From Saccharothrix sp. (GTDB taxonomy: Bacteria > Actinomycetota > Actinomycetes > Mycobacteriales > Pseudonocardiaceae): a stretch of 64,000 nucleotides of DNA. Where the stretch lies: assembly GCF_031180885.1 (NCBI RefSeq), contig NZ_JAPSLK010000024.1:1-64000 (forward strand). Direction: 5' to 3'. Below, one piece after another: positions 1 to 8,429 of the stretch (position 1 is its first letter; every line of letters starts with the position of its first letter). The position numbers were made by a program, and so were the translations under genes. The notes beneath the pieces are model-generated. The model saw nothing but the letters and a program-made list of their open reading frames with translations. It ran no database searches and was not told where the DNA came from.

Positions 1-299
1 CAGGTCAGGATCGCGTCGGTCGACGGGCGGCCTTCGCGGCGGAAGAACGAGCCGGGGATGCGGCCCGCGGCGTACATGCGCTCCTCGACGTCCACCGTGA
101 GGGGGAAGAAGTCGAAGTGCTCCTTGGGGTGCTTCGACGCCGTGGTCGCCGACAGCAGCATGGTCTCGTCGTCCAGGTAGGCGACGACGGTGCCCGCCGC
201 CTGGCGGGCGAGTCGACCGGTCTCGAACCGGATGGTGCGGGTGCCGAAGCGCCCGTTGTCGATCACGGCGGAAGTCTCGTGGACCTCGTTATCCGTCAT
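1..299 (-). CDS. pnp: Polyribonucleotide nucleotidyltransferase, N-terminal part (cut by window edge)
   Basis: First 99 codons of PNPase, the phosphate-dependent 3'-5' exoribonuclease of bulk mRNA decay. The ATG at 297-299 opens [16 protein letters not shown]. The stretches [28 protein letters not shown] and [16 protein letters not shown] match the start of the first RNase PH-like domain. The rest lies beyond the left edge. It follows rpsO on the same strand, the usual rpsO-pnp order, with a terminator-like hairpin and a second hairpin between them. In many bacteria PNPase controls its own leader after RNase III cleavage; whether that happens here is not visible. Confidence 0.96.
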   Translation of the reverse strand, partial: MTDNEVHETSAVIDNGRFGTRTIRFETGRLARQAAGTVVAYLDDETMLLSATTASKHPKEHFDFFPLTVDVEERMYAAGRIPGSFFRREGRPSTDAILT

Positions 300-385
300 G
301 TGTTCGTCAAACTCCTCGTCATGCGGGCCGCAGCGCGTACGGGCGCGGGGTCGCGGTCCGGACGAGGCCGGTCTTCGATCGAAGT

Positions 386-410
386 CCCCTGGTCTTTCCT
401 CTGCCAGGGG
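386..410 (-). promoter_or_regulatory. Hairpin in the pnp leader
   Basis: Seven-base inverted repeat, cccctgg at 386-392 and ccagggg at 404-410, with an 11-base loop, about 90 bases upstream of the pnp start. A leader hairpin at this place is the site of RNase III processing and autocontrol in enterobacterial pnp. The role here is inferred from position only. Confidence 0.4.
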
Positions 411-507
411 GCCACTACCGAGGACCGGCGAACTGTCGTCCCGTGCGCCGCGCGTGCGTTGCGTCCCTATCCTCTTTGTTCCTCGTTGTTCAGTTGTACT
501 GCTGCAC

Positions 508-541
508 CGAGGGGGAGCGACCGGACGGTCACTCCCCCTCG
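508..541 (-). terminator. Terminator-like hairpin after rpsO
   Basis: Arms at 508-523 and 526-541 pair over 16 positions with one mismatch; the innermost pairs must open to give a loop. It starts 8 bases past the rpsO stop codon. There is no U-tract, as is common for actinobacterial terminators. It may lower read-through from rpsO into pnp. Confidence 0.65.
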
Positions 542-548
542 GCGGTGG

Positions 549-818
549 TCACCGGCGCAGGCCGAGCCGCGAGATCAGCGACCGGTAGCGCTGGATGTCG
601 ACCTTCTGCAGGTAGTTGAGCAGCCGGCGGCGACGGCCGACCAGCAGCAGCAGACCACGACGCGAGTGGTGGTCGTGCTTGTGCTGCTTGAGGTGCTCGG
701 TCAGGTCCGCGATGCGCTTGCTCAGCAGCGCGACCTGGGCCTCGGCGGAGCCGGTGTCCTTGTCGTGGACGCCGTACTCGGCGAGGATGGTCTTCTTCTG
801 CTCGGTGGTCAGTGCCAC
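549..818 (-). CDS. rpsO: 30S ribosomal protein S15
   Basis: Complete 89-residue S15, which binds the central domain of 16S rRNA early in small-subunit assembly. [36 protein letters not shown] and the C-terminal [13 protein letters not shown] are the family signature, and the length is standard. The start is GTG at 816-818, with the Shine-Dalgarno AAGGAG at 829-834, ten bases upstream. It lies between thpR and pnp; rpsO-pnp adjacency is conserved. S15 often represses its own mRNA, and the hairpin at 859-874 lies in the right place for such a control. Confidence 0.98.
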   Translation of the reverse strand: MALTTEQKKTILAEYGVHDKDTGSAEAQVALLSKRIADLTEHLKQHKHDHHSRRGLLLLVGRRRRLLNYLQKVDIQRYRSLISRLGLRR

Positions 819-858
819 GTTCCCGCTACTCCTTGTACCTTGATGATGTTCCGTGCGG

Positions 859-874
859 CCCCCGTCGCCGGGGG
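859..874 (-). promoter_or_regulatory. Hairpin in the rpsO leader
   Basis: Arms cccccg (859-864) and cggggg (869-874) enclose a four-base loop, about 40 bases upstream of the rpsO GTG. S15 autoregulatory elements sit in this region in other bacteria, but no specific S15-binding fold is recognised. Confidence 0.25.
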
Positions 875-935
875 TAGTCGGTCATGGCCGCCACGGACCG
901 CAGCCAGACCCAACTGTCGAGGTTACCAGTAGTTG

Positions 936-1412
936 CTAGGAGCGGGCGTTCGGCGTGCTCAAGGGCACCCGGTCGAGCACCCGGTACCCGGTCCCCGGGC
1001 CGCTCTGGACCAGCACCACCTCGCGCACGGTCCACTCACGACCGGTGAACTCCACGTGCGGCCAACGGATCCGCCGTCCGCGCGCGCGGGCGACCGTCAG
1101 ATGTGGACGCCACGTGTCCATGGGCGCACCGGCCGCGACGGCCAGCGGCTCCAGCGGACCCTCCACCCCGATCCACAGCACGCCGCGGAACGTGCCGCAG
1201 CCCGCGAGGCGCACGGTGGGCGCGGGCAACCCGGCCAGCCCGTCGAGCTGCCCACCGGGTTCCGCGTCGTCGCCGTGGAAGCGCAGCGTGACGTGCAGGC
1301 GACCCGGGGCGACCCACCGCAGCTCGCGGTGTTCGGCGCGGACCGGCGCGAGCGCCGCGGTCAGCTCCTGCACCACCTCGTCGGGCGGGAAGACGCCGGT
1401 GAACAGGCGCAC
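936..1412 (-). CDS. thpR: RNA 2',3'-cyclic phosphodiesterase (2'-5' RNA ligase family)
   Basis: 158-residue 2H phosphoesterase. The two catalytic HxT motifs are visible: HVT in RLHVTLRF near residue 40 and HLT in WRPHLTVARA near residue 103. Family members hydrolyse 2',3'-cyclic phosphate ends of RNA and ligate 2'-5' tRNA halves in vitro; the cellular role is not settled. The GTG start at 1410-1412 follows the stop codon of the HTH gene by one base, so the two are probably translationally coupled. Its place next to RNA-processing genes fits an RNA substrate. Confidence 0.85.
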   Translation of the reverse strand: MRLFTGVFPPDEVVQELTAALAPVRAEHRELRWVAPGRLHVTLRFHGDDAEPGGQLDGLAGLPAPTVRLAGCGTFRGVLWIGVEGPLEPLAVAAGAPMDTWRPHLTVARARGRRIRWPHVEFTGREWTVREVVLVQSGPGTGYRVLDRVPLSTPNARS

Positions 1413-1413
1413 G

Positions 1414-1938
1414 TCAGCCGTCGCGCCCCTTGCCCGCGCGGCGCAGCAGGTCGGCCAGCGCCGGGAAGTCGTCGCGCAGCATGTCCGCGGCCTGGGACAG
1501 CTCCCGCCGGTCGGCCACCCGGCGCAGGAACGGGAACACCACGGCCTCGTCGTCCGCGCCGTTGACCGGCAGCGAGTCGCGGCTCACCGTGGGCTTGGAG
1601 TCGCGCACCTCGTCCAGCGCGCGCTGGAGCGCCTCGGGCGCGCCGGTGGCCACGTCCGGGGTGAGGACCTTGCGCTCCAGCATGATCATCCGGGCGAGCA
1701 CGGACGGGTTGCCGATCTTGGCCCGGCGACCGCTCATCACCTGGCTGAGCATGGGCGCGCTGATCCCCAGCACGTCGGCGAGCTGGGCCTGGGACACGTT
1801 GAAGGCGACCACCAACCGGCGCACCCGGTCCCCCAGGGGCTCCCCGTACCACTCGCGCTGCAGCGCGAGGTTGCGCTGGACGATCTTGTGGTCCTCCACC
1901 TTCGCCTCTCCCCTGACCGGCTTGGACGTGACAGGCAT
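1414..1938 (-). CDS. XRE-like helix-turn-helix protein
   Basis: 174-residue protein with one recognisable domain, a Cro/CI-type HTH at about residues 42-72 (VSQAQLADVLGISAPMLSQV followed by MSGRRAKIGNPSVLARM). The rest is acidic and unassigned, ending in a helical segment (LSQAADMLRDDFPALADLLR). ATG at 1936-1938 is used; there is no strong Shine-Dalgarno. It is followed one base later by thpR. Probably a DNA-binding regulator, but its target cannot be told from sequence. Confidence 0.8.
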   Translation of the reverse strand: MPVTSKPVRGEAKVEDHKIVQRNLALQREWYGEPLGDRVRRLVVAFNVSQAQLADVLGISAPMLSQVMSGRRAKIGNPSVLARMIMLERKVLTPDVATGAPEALQRALDEVRDSKPTVSRDSLPVNGADDEAVVFPFLRRVADRRELSQAADMLRDDFPALADLLRRAGKGRDG

Positions 1939-1993
1939 CTTGCCAGGTGGACCCCGGCCGCACGGGCGGTTCCACCCTGCTGGCCCAAAGCCC

Positions 1994-2920
1994 TCACGCC
2001 AGCAGCCCGCGGGTTTCCTCCACGTCCTTGTGCATCTGGACCAGCAGCTCGTCGACCGAGTCGAACCTCTCCATGCCGCGCAGCCGCTCGACGAAGTCCA
2101 GCGCGACCCGCTGGCCGTAGAAGTCCTCGTCCACGTCGAGCACGAACGCCTCGACCCGCCGCTCCCGACCGCTGAACGTCGGGTTGGTGCCCACCGACAC
2201 CGCCGCCTTCAGCCGCCGGCCGTCGGCGTGGATGAACCAACACGCGTAGACGCCGTCGGCCGGGACCGCGGCGAACCGCGGGGTCGACAGGTTCGCGGTG
2301 GGGAACCCCAGCTCCTTGCCGCGCCCGTCGCCGCGCACCACGATGCCCTCCAGCCGGTGCGGCCGGCCCAGGGCGTGCGCCGCGGCCTTCACGTCACCGG
2401 CGTCGATGCACGCCCGGATGTAGGTCGACGAGTACGTCACACCGTCGTCGGTCACCAGGTCCGCCCCCTCGGTCACGAAACCGAACCGCTGCCCGAGCCG
2501 CCGCAGCAGCTCGACGTTGCCCGCGGCCTTGCTGCCGAACGTGAAGTTCTCCCCCACCACGACGGCCGCCACGTGCAACTGCTCCACCAGCACCTCGTGC
2601 ACGAACTCGTCCGCCGGCATCCGCGACACCTCCAGGGTGAAGGGGATGACGCAGAACACGTCCACGCCCAGCTGCTCGACCAGCTCGCTGCGCCGGCGCA
2701 GGGTGGACAGCTGGGCGGGGTGGCTGCCGGGGCGGACGACCTCGGACGGGTGCGGGTCGAACGTCATGAGGACGCACGGCACCCGCTTCTCGCGGGCGAT
2801 CTCCACGGCCCGGCCGATGAGCGCCTGGTGCCCGCGGTGCACGCCGTCGAACACGCCGATCGTAACGACACAGCGACCCCAGCCGCCCGGAAGGTTCTCC
2901 AGCCCTCGCCACCGTTGCAC
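1994..2920 (-). CDS. ribF: Bifunctional riboflavin kinase / FAD synthetase
   Basis: 308 residues, the usual length for prokaryotic RibF, which makes FMN and then FAD from riboflavin. The N-terminal nucleotidyltransferase domain shows TIGVFDGVHRGHQALIGRA and the YSSTYIR signature near residue 160. The C-terminal flavokinase domain shows RGKELGFPTANL and SVGTNPTFSG. GTG at 2918-2920 is chosen because it puts the conserved GVFDGVHRGH at about residue 22. It is downstream of truB, as in many bacteria, but a small membrane-protein gene is interposed here. Confidence 0.97.
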   Translation of the reverse strand: MQRWRGLENLPGGWGRCVVTIGVFDGVHRGHQALIGRAVEIAREKRVPCVLMTFDPHPSEVVRPGSHPAQLSTLRRRSELVEQLGVDVFCVIPFTLEVSRMPADEFVHEVLVEQLHVAAVVVGENFTFGSKAAGNVELLRRLGQRFGFVTEGADLVTDDGVTYSSTYIRACIDAGDVKAAAHALGRPHRLEGIVVRGDGRGKELGFPTANLSTPRFAAVPADGVYACWFIHADGRRLKAAVSVGTNPTFSGRERRVEAFVLDVDEDFYGQRVALDFVERLRGMERFDSVDELLVQMHKDVEETRGLLA

Positions 2921-2962
2921 GCGTGAAGCCTAGCCGCGGGTGCGCGGTGGTGAGGGGCGGAC

Positions 2963-3505
2963 TCAGCGGTCCCGGTCGAGGCGCACGTCACGGCCGGCCT
3001 GGTGGACCGTGCCGCCGTCGTGGGCGGTGGCGGACTGGTTGACGCTGTTGCCGTTGTTGACGTTGCCGTGCACGTAACCCACCTGGATGACGGGGCCGAC
3101 CGTGTTGCCCTTGTGCACGTTGTGCACGCTCCTGGGCACCACCGGCTGCTCCTGCGGCTGGGCGGACTGCGGCTGAGCGGCGTGCGGCTGAGCGCTCTGC
3201 ACCGGCGGGGCGGCGGGAGGCTCGGCGACGGCCGGCGCAGCGGCAGCCGACCCGGCGGCGGCAGGCGGAGCGGCGGCGAGCGGCGGGGTGGCGGGGATCG
3301 CGTCTCGTTGTGCCCTCTGCGCAACCTCGCGGTGCCGCAGGTCCGCTCGTTGGGCCGCGATGCCGATCCCCACGCCGAGCGCGGTCAGCAGGACCACGCC
3401 CGCCCACGCCAGGACGCTGTCCGCCCGGTCGGTGGCCACGTTGATGACCACCCCGGTGGCCGAGGTCACGACGCCGGCCGCGGTGGGCCACACCCATCTC
3501 GCCAT
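2963..3505 (-). CDS. Small membrane protein with C-terminal RHIM-like amyloid motif
   Basis: Predicted 180-residue protein, not a known family. Residues 6-24 and 31-51 are two hydrophobic helices (GVVTSATGVVINVA; VLAWAGVVLLTALGVGIGIA). A charged helix follows (RADLRHREVAQRAQRD), then about 55 residues of Pro/Ala linker with a degenerate AQPQ repeat. The tail carries HKGNTVGPVIQVGYVHGNVN (131-150). Its core VIQVG at 139-143 fits the RHIM-type tetrad (I/V)Q(V/I/L/C)G seen in amyloid signalling motifs, and GGTVHQAGRD at 164-173 looks like a weaker second copy. ATG at 3503-3505 is chosen; longer readings would run into truB. It is inserted between truB and ribF. An amyloid-triggered membrane effector is an inference. 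Confidence 0.7.
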   Translation of the reverse strand: MARWVWPTAAGVVTSATGVVINVATDRADSVLAWAGVVLLTALGVGIGIAAQRADLRHREVAQRAQRDAIPATPPLAAAPPAAAGSAAAAPAVAEPPAAPPVQSAQPHAAQPQSAQPQEQPVVPRSVHNVHKGNTVGPVIQVGYVHGNVNNGNSVNQSATAHDGGTVHQAGRDVRLDRDR

Positions 3506-3606
3506 GCGACCCACCGTAAGCGGATCGCCCCGGTCCGAGTACCGCCAACGGCGGCTTCGGCACAACAAACCCGACCGAGCGCGGAACTCACCCGTCCGGG
3601 GGGAGG

Positions 3607-4503
3607 TCAGCCCGCCGGCGTGAGCACCACCAGCGGCTTGGCGATGGGGCCCTCGTCCTTCGCCAGCGCCACCACGTGCCCGTCCGGGCCGAACACGCCG
3701 TACGTCCCCTCCATGCCGCCCGCCGGCAGGCGCTGGCCGTGGGACAGCGCGACCGCCTCGCGCGGCGCGATCTCCCGGCGCGGGAACGCCTTCGCCACCG
3801 CCTCGTCCAGCGACAGCGACAGGCCCGGCTCCTCGGCCAACCGCTCCAGCGTCCGCGCCACCCGCAGGTCGAAGGGACCGACCCGGGTGCGCCGCAGAGC
3901 GGCCAGGTGACCGCCCACGCCCAGGTCCGCCCCGAGGTCGCGCGCGAGCGCCCGCACGTACGTGCCCGACGAGCACTCGACCATCACGTCCAACTCGGTC
4001 GCGGACTCCTCGCGCCGGATCGCCAGCACGTCGAACCGGTGCACGGTCACCGGCCGCGCCGGGATCTCCACCGCCTCACCGGCCCGCACCCGCGCGTAGG
4101 CCCGCTTGCCGTCGATCTTCACCGCCGACACCGCGCTGGGCACCTGCTGGATCGGCCCGGTCAGCTTGGCGACACCCGCGCGGATCGCGTCCTCCGGCAC
4201 CGCCGAAGCGTCCGAAGTGGACAGAACCTCGCCCTCGGCGTCGTCGGTGGTGGTGGCCGCGCCCAGGCGGATCGTGGACAGGTACGCCTTGCTGTCCAAC
4301 GCCAGGTGGCCCAGCAGCTTCGTCGCGCGCTCCACGCCGAGCACCAGGACGCCGGTCGCCATCGGGTCGAGCGTGCCCGCGTGCCCGACCTTGCGGGTGC
4401 CGAGGATGCGGCGGACCTTCGCCACGACGTCGTGCGACGTCATGCCCTCGGGTTTGTCGACGACGACGAGACCTGGCTGCACAGCGGAAGATGATGCGGA
4501 CAC
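3607..4503 (-). CDS. truB: tRNA pseudouridine-55 synthase
   Basis: 298-residue TruB, which makes pseudouridine 55 in the T-loop of tRNAs. The catalytic motif is HAGTLDPMATGVLVLGVERAT with the nucleophilic Asp; VVDKPEGMTSHDVV and SGTYVRALARDLG are also diagnostic. The C-terminal part (GQRLPAGG ... VVALAKDEG) is the actinobacterial extension. GTG at 4501-4503 is taken because it begins MSASSSAVQPGLVVVDKP; the frame stays open far upstream, but there it is antisense-like sequence under the MFS gene. The MFS stop codon is 11 bases upstream. Confidence 0.96.
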   Translation of the reverse strand: MSASSSAVQPGLVVVDKPEGMTSHDVVAKVRRILGTRKVGHAGTLDPMATGVLVLGVERATKLLGHLALDSKAYLSTIRLGAATTTDDAEGEVLSTSDASAVPEDAIRAGVAKLTGPIQQVPSAVSAVKIDGKRAYARVRAGEAVEIPARPVTVHRFDVLAIRREESATELDVMVECSSGTYVRALARDLGADLGVGGHLAALRRTRVGPFDLRVARTLERLAEEPGLSLSLDEAVAKAFPRREIAPREAVALSHGQRLPAGGMEGTYGVFGPDGHVVALAKDEGPIAKPLVVLTPAG

Positions 4504-4514
4504 GACCGGACATC

Positions 4515-5834
4515 TTAGGCCGACGCCAGCACGTCCCAACGCCGGCGACGGATCTGCACCGGGACCTGCTCGCCCCGGTCCTCGGCGGCGAACACCGCGG
4601 CCCGCGCCCGGCGCCACCACACGGCCGTCCGCCACACCCCGAGCAGCAGGACCGCGACCACGGACAGGAACGCGATCCGGTAGGCCTGCGCGACCGGCAT
4701 CGCGGGCAGCACGTCCAGCACCACGCCCACCGCCAGCGCGGCGAACGTGATCGCGCCGAACCCGCCGACGTTGGCCACGCCGGTCGCCGTCGACACCCGG
4801 TGCAACGGGTTGTAGTCGCGCACCAGCGCGAACGCCACGCCGGACGCCGGGTTCCCGAACGCCAGCACCGCGAACACCGCGTACAGCACCGGTGTCGGCA
4901 GCACCCCGCCCGGCCACCCCAGCAGCACCGCCCAGCACACCAGGGCCGCCGCGAGGTACCAGACGACGATCGGCATCCGCCACTCCGGCTTGCGCGCGAT
5001 GACCGCGCCCATCACCGGCCCGGACCCGATGGCCACCAGCACCAGCACGCTGAGCACGGCGGACGCCTGCGGCCGGCTCAGCCCCTGCGCCTCGACCAGG
5101 TACGGGAAGCCCCACAGCAGCCCGAGCAGGGCGGGCGCGGACATGGACGTGAAGTGCACCCAGAACCCGAGCCGCGTGCCCGGCACCCGCCAGGCGGAGG
5201 CGACCCGCTTGGCCACGGTCCGCAGCGGAACCGCCTCCTGGACCGGCGGCGTCACCCCTTCGGGTACTTCTCGGACCCGCCACAGCACGACGGCGGAGTA
5301 GGCGGCCGTCGCCAGCCCCGCGACCAGGAAGGTGAGGGTCCAGCCAGCCCCCTTGAGCAACAGGGTCAGCGGAACGGTCGCCACCAGGTTGCCCGCGCCG
5401 CCCAGCGCGGCGGACAGCGTCATCACCACGCTGAACCTTCGCGGCGGGAAGTGCGCGGCGGCCAGGCGCAGCACGCTGACCCACGTCATCGCGTCACCCA
5501 CGCCGAGCACGGCCCGCGCGGCCAAGCCGAGCGGGTAGGACTCGGCGAGCGCGAACATGAGCTGGCCGGTGCCCATGAGCAGGGCGGCGGCGGTGAGCAC
5601 CCGGCGTGGCCCGAACCGGTCGACCAGCAGGCCGGTGGGGATCTGCATCAGGGCGTAGAGACCGATCTGGAGCACGGTGAACGTGCCGAGGGCGGCCGGT
5701 CCGACGTGGAACCGGTCGGCGGCCTCCAGCCCGGCGACGCCGAGCGAGGTGCGGTGGAAGAGGGCGGCGACGTAGACGACGACCGCGGTGGACCAGATCA
5801 GCCACGCTTGCTTCGTGGCACGATCGACCGGCAA
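4515..5834 (-). CDS. MFS transporter
   Basis: 439-residue major facilitator superfamily protein with about 12 hydrophobic segments, starting AWLIWSTAVVVYVAALFHR. The loop after helix 2 reads LVDRFGPRRVL, matching the MFS signature GxxxDRxGRR. The start is TTG at 5832-5834, preceded by GAGGAGC at a good distance; a longer reading would begin upstream of that ribosome-binding site. Substrate unknown. It lies between the MATE exporter gene and truB and may be cotranscribed with truB (11-base gap). Confidence 0.88.
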   Translation of the reverse strand: MPVDRATKQAWLIWSTAVVVYVAALFHRTSLGVAGLEAADRFHVGPAALGTFTVLQIGLYALMQIPTGLLVDRFGPRRVLTAAALLMGTGQLMFALAESYPLGLAARAVLGVGDAMTWVSVLRLAAAHFPPRRFSVVMTLSAALGGAGNLVATVPLTLLLKGAGWTLTFLVAGLATAAYSAVVLWRVREVPEGVTPPVQEAVPLRTVAKRVASAWRVPGTRLGFWVHFTSMSAPALLGLLWGFPYLVEAQGLSRPQASAVLSVLVLVAIGSGPVMGAVIARKPEWRMPIVVWYLAAALVCWAVLLGWPGGVLPTPVLYAVFAVLAFGNPASGVAFALVRDYNPLHRVSTATGVANVGGFGAITFAALAVGVVLDVLPAMPVAQAYRIAFLSVVAVLLLGVWRTAVWWRRARAAVFAAEDRGEQVPVQIRRRRWDVLASA

Positions 5835-5916
5835 GGTTTCAGCTCCTCGGGATTCGCGGCGGCACCCCGTCCATCGGAAACACTTGCCTGCTGTTAACAA
5901 TTCCGGTACGTGGGTC

Positions 5917-7215
5917 TCACCACACCGCGCCGACCCGCGCCCACCTGCCCGAACGGGTCCGCAGCAAGATCGTCACCAGGCGCAGCACCATGAACGCGGA
6001 CAGTCCCGCCCAGATCCCGGTGAGCCCCCAGCCGAAGGCCAGTGAGAGCCAGATCAACGGCAGGAAGCCGAGCGCCGCGGACAGGAGCGTCGCCGTCCGG
6101 AGGAACCTCGCGTCCCCCGCGCCCAGCAGGACCCCGTCCAGTGCGAACACCACTCCCGCGATCGGCTGCAACGCCACGAAGAACCACCACGCGTGCGGCA
6201 CCTCGGCCAACACCCCCGGGTCGGACGTGAACAGCCCCGGGACCACGCCCGCCAGCGCCGCGAACACCACGCCGAGCACGACCCCGAAGGCCAGCCCGTA
6301 CCCGGTGATCTGCCACGCGAACTTCTTGGCCTCGTCCTGCCTCGACGCCCCGAGCGCCTGCCCCACGATCGCCTGCGCCGCAATGGCCAACGAGTCCAAG
6401 ACCAACGCCAGGAACGTCCACAACTGCAACACGATCTGATGCGCCCCAACGGCCGCCACAGATGTGCGAGCGGCCACCGAGGCTGCGGAGATGAAGCAGG
6501 CCTGGAACGCCAGCCCGCGCAGCACGAGATCCCGCCCAAGCCCCAGTTGAGCCACCATCGACTTCGGCCGCGGCCTGAGTGGAACCCCTTCAACCTTCAG
6601 CGCCCGGAAGAACAACCCGGCTGACACCACTTGAGCGACCACGTTGGCCACCGCACTGCCCTCAAGCCCCCACCCGACCCCGTACACCAGGACCGGGCAC
6701 AAGACGGCGGACAACCCGTTGCCGAGCAGCACGTACCGCAGCGGCCGAACGGTGTCCTCCACCCCGCGCATCCACCCGTTGCCGGCCATGGTCACCAGCA
6801 CGAACGGCGCTCCGAGCACCGCGATCCGCAACCAGTCGACCGCCTGCCCGGCAACGTCGTCCCCGCCGAGCACCCGCGCAACGGGCCAGGCGATCACCTG
6901 CAAGAGCAGCATCGCGAGCACTCCGGCGACCAGCGCCAACCAGGTCGCTTGGACGCCTTCCTGAACGGCATCAGCCCGGCGGCCGGCGCCGAACAGCCGG
7001 GCAGCGCGGGCGGTGGTGCCGTAGGAGAGGAAGGTCAACTGGGTGGCGACCTGCGTGAACAGCACGCCACCCAGGGCGAGCCCGGCGAGCGGGAGGGCTC
7101 CGAGGTGCCCGACGACGGCGGTGTCGACCAGCACGTACAGCGGCTCGGCCGCCAGCACCCCCAACGCGGGCACCGCCAGCCCCACCACCCGCTTAGCGGA
7201 CACCCGCTCGCTCAC
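5917..7215 (-). CDS. MATE family efflux transporter (DinF-like)
   Basis: 432-residue multidrug and toxin extrusion protein with about 12 membrane helices. VVGLAVPALGVLAAEPLYVLVDTAVVGHLG is the typical first helix pair, and VEGVPLRPRPK lies in the central loop. These exporters are driven by Na+ or H+. The GTG at 7213-7215 is preferred to the ATG 18 bases upstream because the strong Shine-Dalgarno GGAGGAGG overlaps the sequence between them. DinF-like genes follow nrnA in this cluster in many actinobacteria, as here. Confidence 0.9.
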   Translation of the reverse strand: MSERVSAKRVVGLAVPALGVLAAEPLYVLVDTAVVGHLGALPLAGLALGGVLFTQVATQLTFLSYGTTARAARLFGAGRRADAVQEGVQATWLALVAGVLAMLLLQVIAWPVARVLGGDDVAGQAVDWLRIAVLGAPFVLVTMAGNGWMRGVEDTVRPLRYVLLGNGLSAVLCPVLVYGVGWGLEGSAVANVVAQVVSAGLFFRALKVEGVPLRPRPKSMVAQLGLGRDLVLRGLAFQACFISAASVAARTSVAAVGAHQIVLQLWTFLALVLDSLAIAAQAIVGQALGASRQDEAKKFAWQITGYGLAFGVVLGVVFAALAGVVPGLFTSDPGVLAEVPHAWWFFVALQPIAGVVFALDGVLLGAGDARFLRTATLLSAALGFLPLIWLSLAFGWGLTGIWAGLSAFMVLRLVTILLRTRSGRWARVGAVW

Positions 7216-7274
7216 AGCACCTCCTCCGGTCATCCCACCTTCTCACGCCCCACCGACAATCCGAGATCCCAGCC

Positions 7275-7432
7275 GCGCTTTCGCCGCGCCAGCGGCGCCT
7301 ATGGGCTATCAGCCACAGGAAGGGGCCTCCAGGCCCGCTTTTAAGCTTTTGGCTTTTGATCTTGAGAGCGCGCAGTGCGTCGATCTTGGGAGCGCGAAGC
7401 ATTCCTCCAGCAGCGCGAAGCGCACGGCGTGG
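7275..7432. repeat. Extragenic GC-rich repeat, copy 1
   Basis: Gene-free spacer between nrnA and the MATE gene. The segment from 7323, ggggcctccaggcccgcttt, then ggcttttgatcttg and agcgcgaagcg, recurs almost unchanged at 25387-25530. Both copies lie outside genes and contain short arms of gcgcg-type palindromes. No coding sequence is supported. Confidence 0.7.
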
Positions 7433-8419
7433 CTAGGAGCCGGCGACGGTTTCGAGGGCTTCCCGGAGCTTGACCAAGACGTCGTCCGCCTCGCCGCGAG
7501 CGGTGAAGCCCGCTGCCAACCGGTGTCCACCGCCACCCAGCAGCTGCGCCACCTCGCGCACGTCCACCTTCGACACGGCCCGCAGCGACACCGACCAGTA
7601 AGCGGGCCGCAGTTCCTTCAGCACCGCCGCGACCTCGGCCTCCGCCGTAGTCCGCACCAGGTCCACCACGCTCTCGACCTCTTCCGGACGCAACCCCTCC
7701 GCGTCCTCCAAGGTCACCACGGCGTGCACGAACCCCAAACCACCCGCACCAGCAGGCTCCAGACAAGCCCGGGACAGGACCTTCGCCAGCATCCCCAAGT
7801 ACCCGAACGGGTGCGAGTCCATCAACGGCCGCGCGACCGCCTCCGCGTCCACCCCCGCGTCCAACAACCGCGCCGCGACCAGGTGGGTCTCCGAAGACGC
7901 GTGGCGGAACGACCGCGTATCGGTCACCAAGCCCGCGTACACGCACCGCGCCACGGGCTCGTCCAACTCGACACCCAGCTCGTCCAGCAGCCGCAGCACC
8001 ACCAACGCGGTCGCCTCGGCGGTGTCGTCGACGACGTTCACCGTCCCGTACCCCGGGTTGGACACGTGGTGGTCCAGCACCACGACCGCGCCGGCCGACT
8101 CGACCCGGTCGGCCAACGGCCCCAGCCGCTTCACCGAACCGGTGTCCAGGGCGACCAGCACCTCCGGCGCGGCCGGCACGGCGGAGGCCGGGACCAGCAA
8201 CCCCTCGACGTCGAGGTCGCGCAAGGTCTCCGGGACGTCGTCGGGCGCGCCGAACGACACGCGCACCTCTTTGCCCATCCGGTGCAGGACCAGGCCCAGG
8301 GCCAGGGCGCTGCCCAGCGCGTCGGCGTCCGGGTTCACGTGGGCCAGCAGGGTCACGTCGGTGGCGTCGGTCAAGGTCCGGGCGGCGGCCCGCAGGGAGG
8401 CGTTCAGGTCAGTGGACAC
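7433..8419 (-). CDS. nrnA: DHH/DHHA1 nanoRNase / pAp phosphatase (NrnA-like)
   Basis: 328-residue DHH-family phosphoesterase. The DHH domain shows HVNPDADALGSALAL, ALDTGSVKRLG and VVLDHHVSNPGYG; the DHHA1 domain ends with GGGGHRLAAGF. Relatives degrade 2-5 nt RNA and dephosphorylate pAp, and some act on cyclic dinucleotides. GTG at 8417-8419 is chosen, 10 bases after the rbfA stop; a longer reading would overlap rbfA. The rbfA-nrnA-dinF order is standard in actinobacteria. Confidence 0.93.
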   Translation of the reverse strand: MSTDLNASLRAAARTLTDATDVTLLAHVNPDADALGSALALGLVLHRMGKEVRVSFGAPDDVPETLRDLDVEGLLVPASAVPAAPEVLVALDTGSVKRLGPLADRVESAGAVVVLDHHVSNPGYGTVNVVDDTAEATALVVLRLLDELGVELDEPVARCVYAGLVTDTRSFRHASSETHLVAARLLDAGVDAEAVARPLMDSHPFGYLGMLAKVLSRACLEPAGAGGLGFVHAVVTLEDAEGLRPEEVESVVDLVRTTAEAEVAAVLKELRPAYWSVSLRAVSKVDVREVAQLLGGGGHRLAAGFTARGEADDVLVKLREALETVAGS

Positions 8420-8429
8420 GACAGGAACG

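Noticed and set aside
955-2926. Overlapping long plus-strand frames
   Set aside because: Antisense to thpR, the HTH gene and ribF; composition is typical of shadow frames in high-GC DNA.
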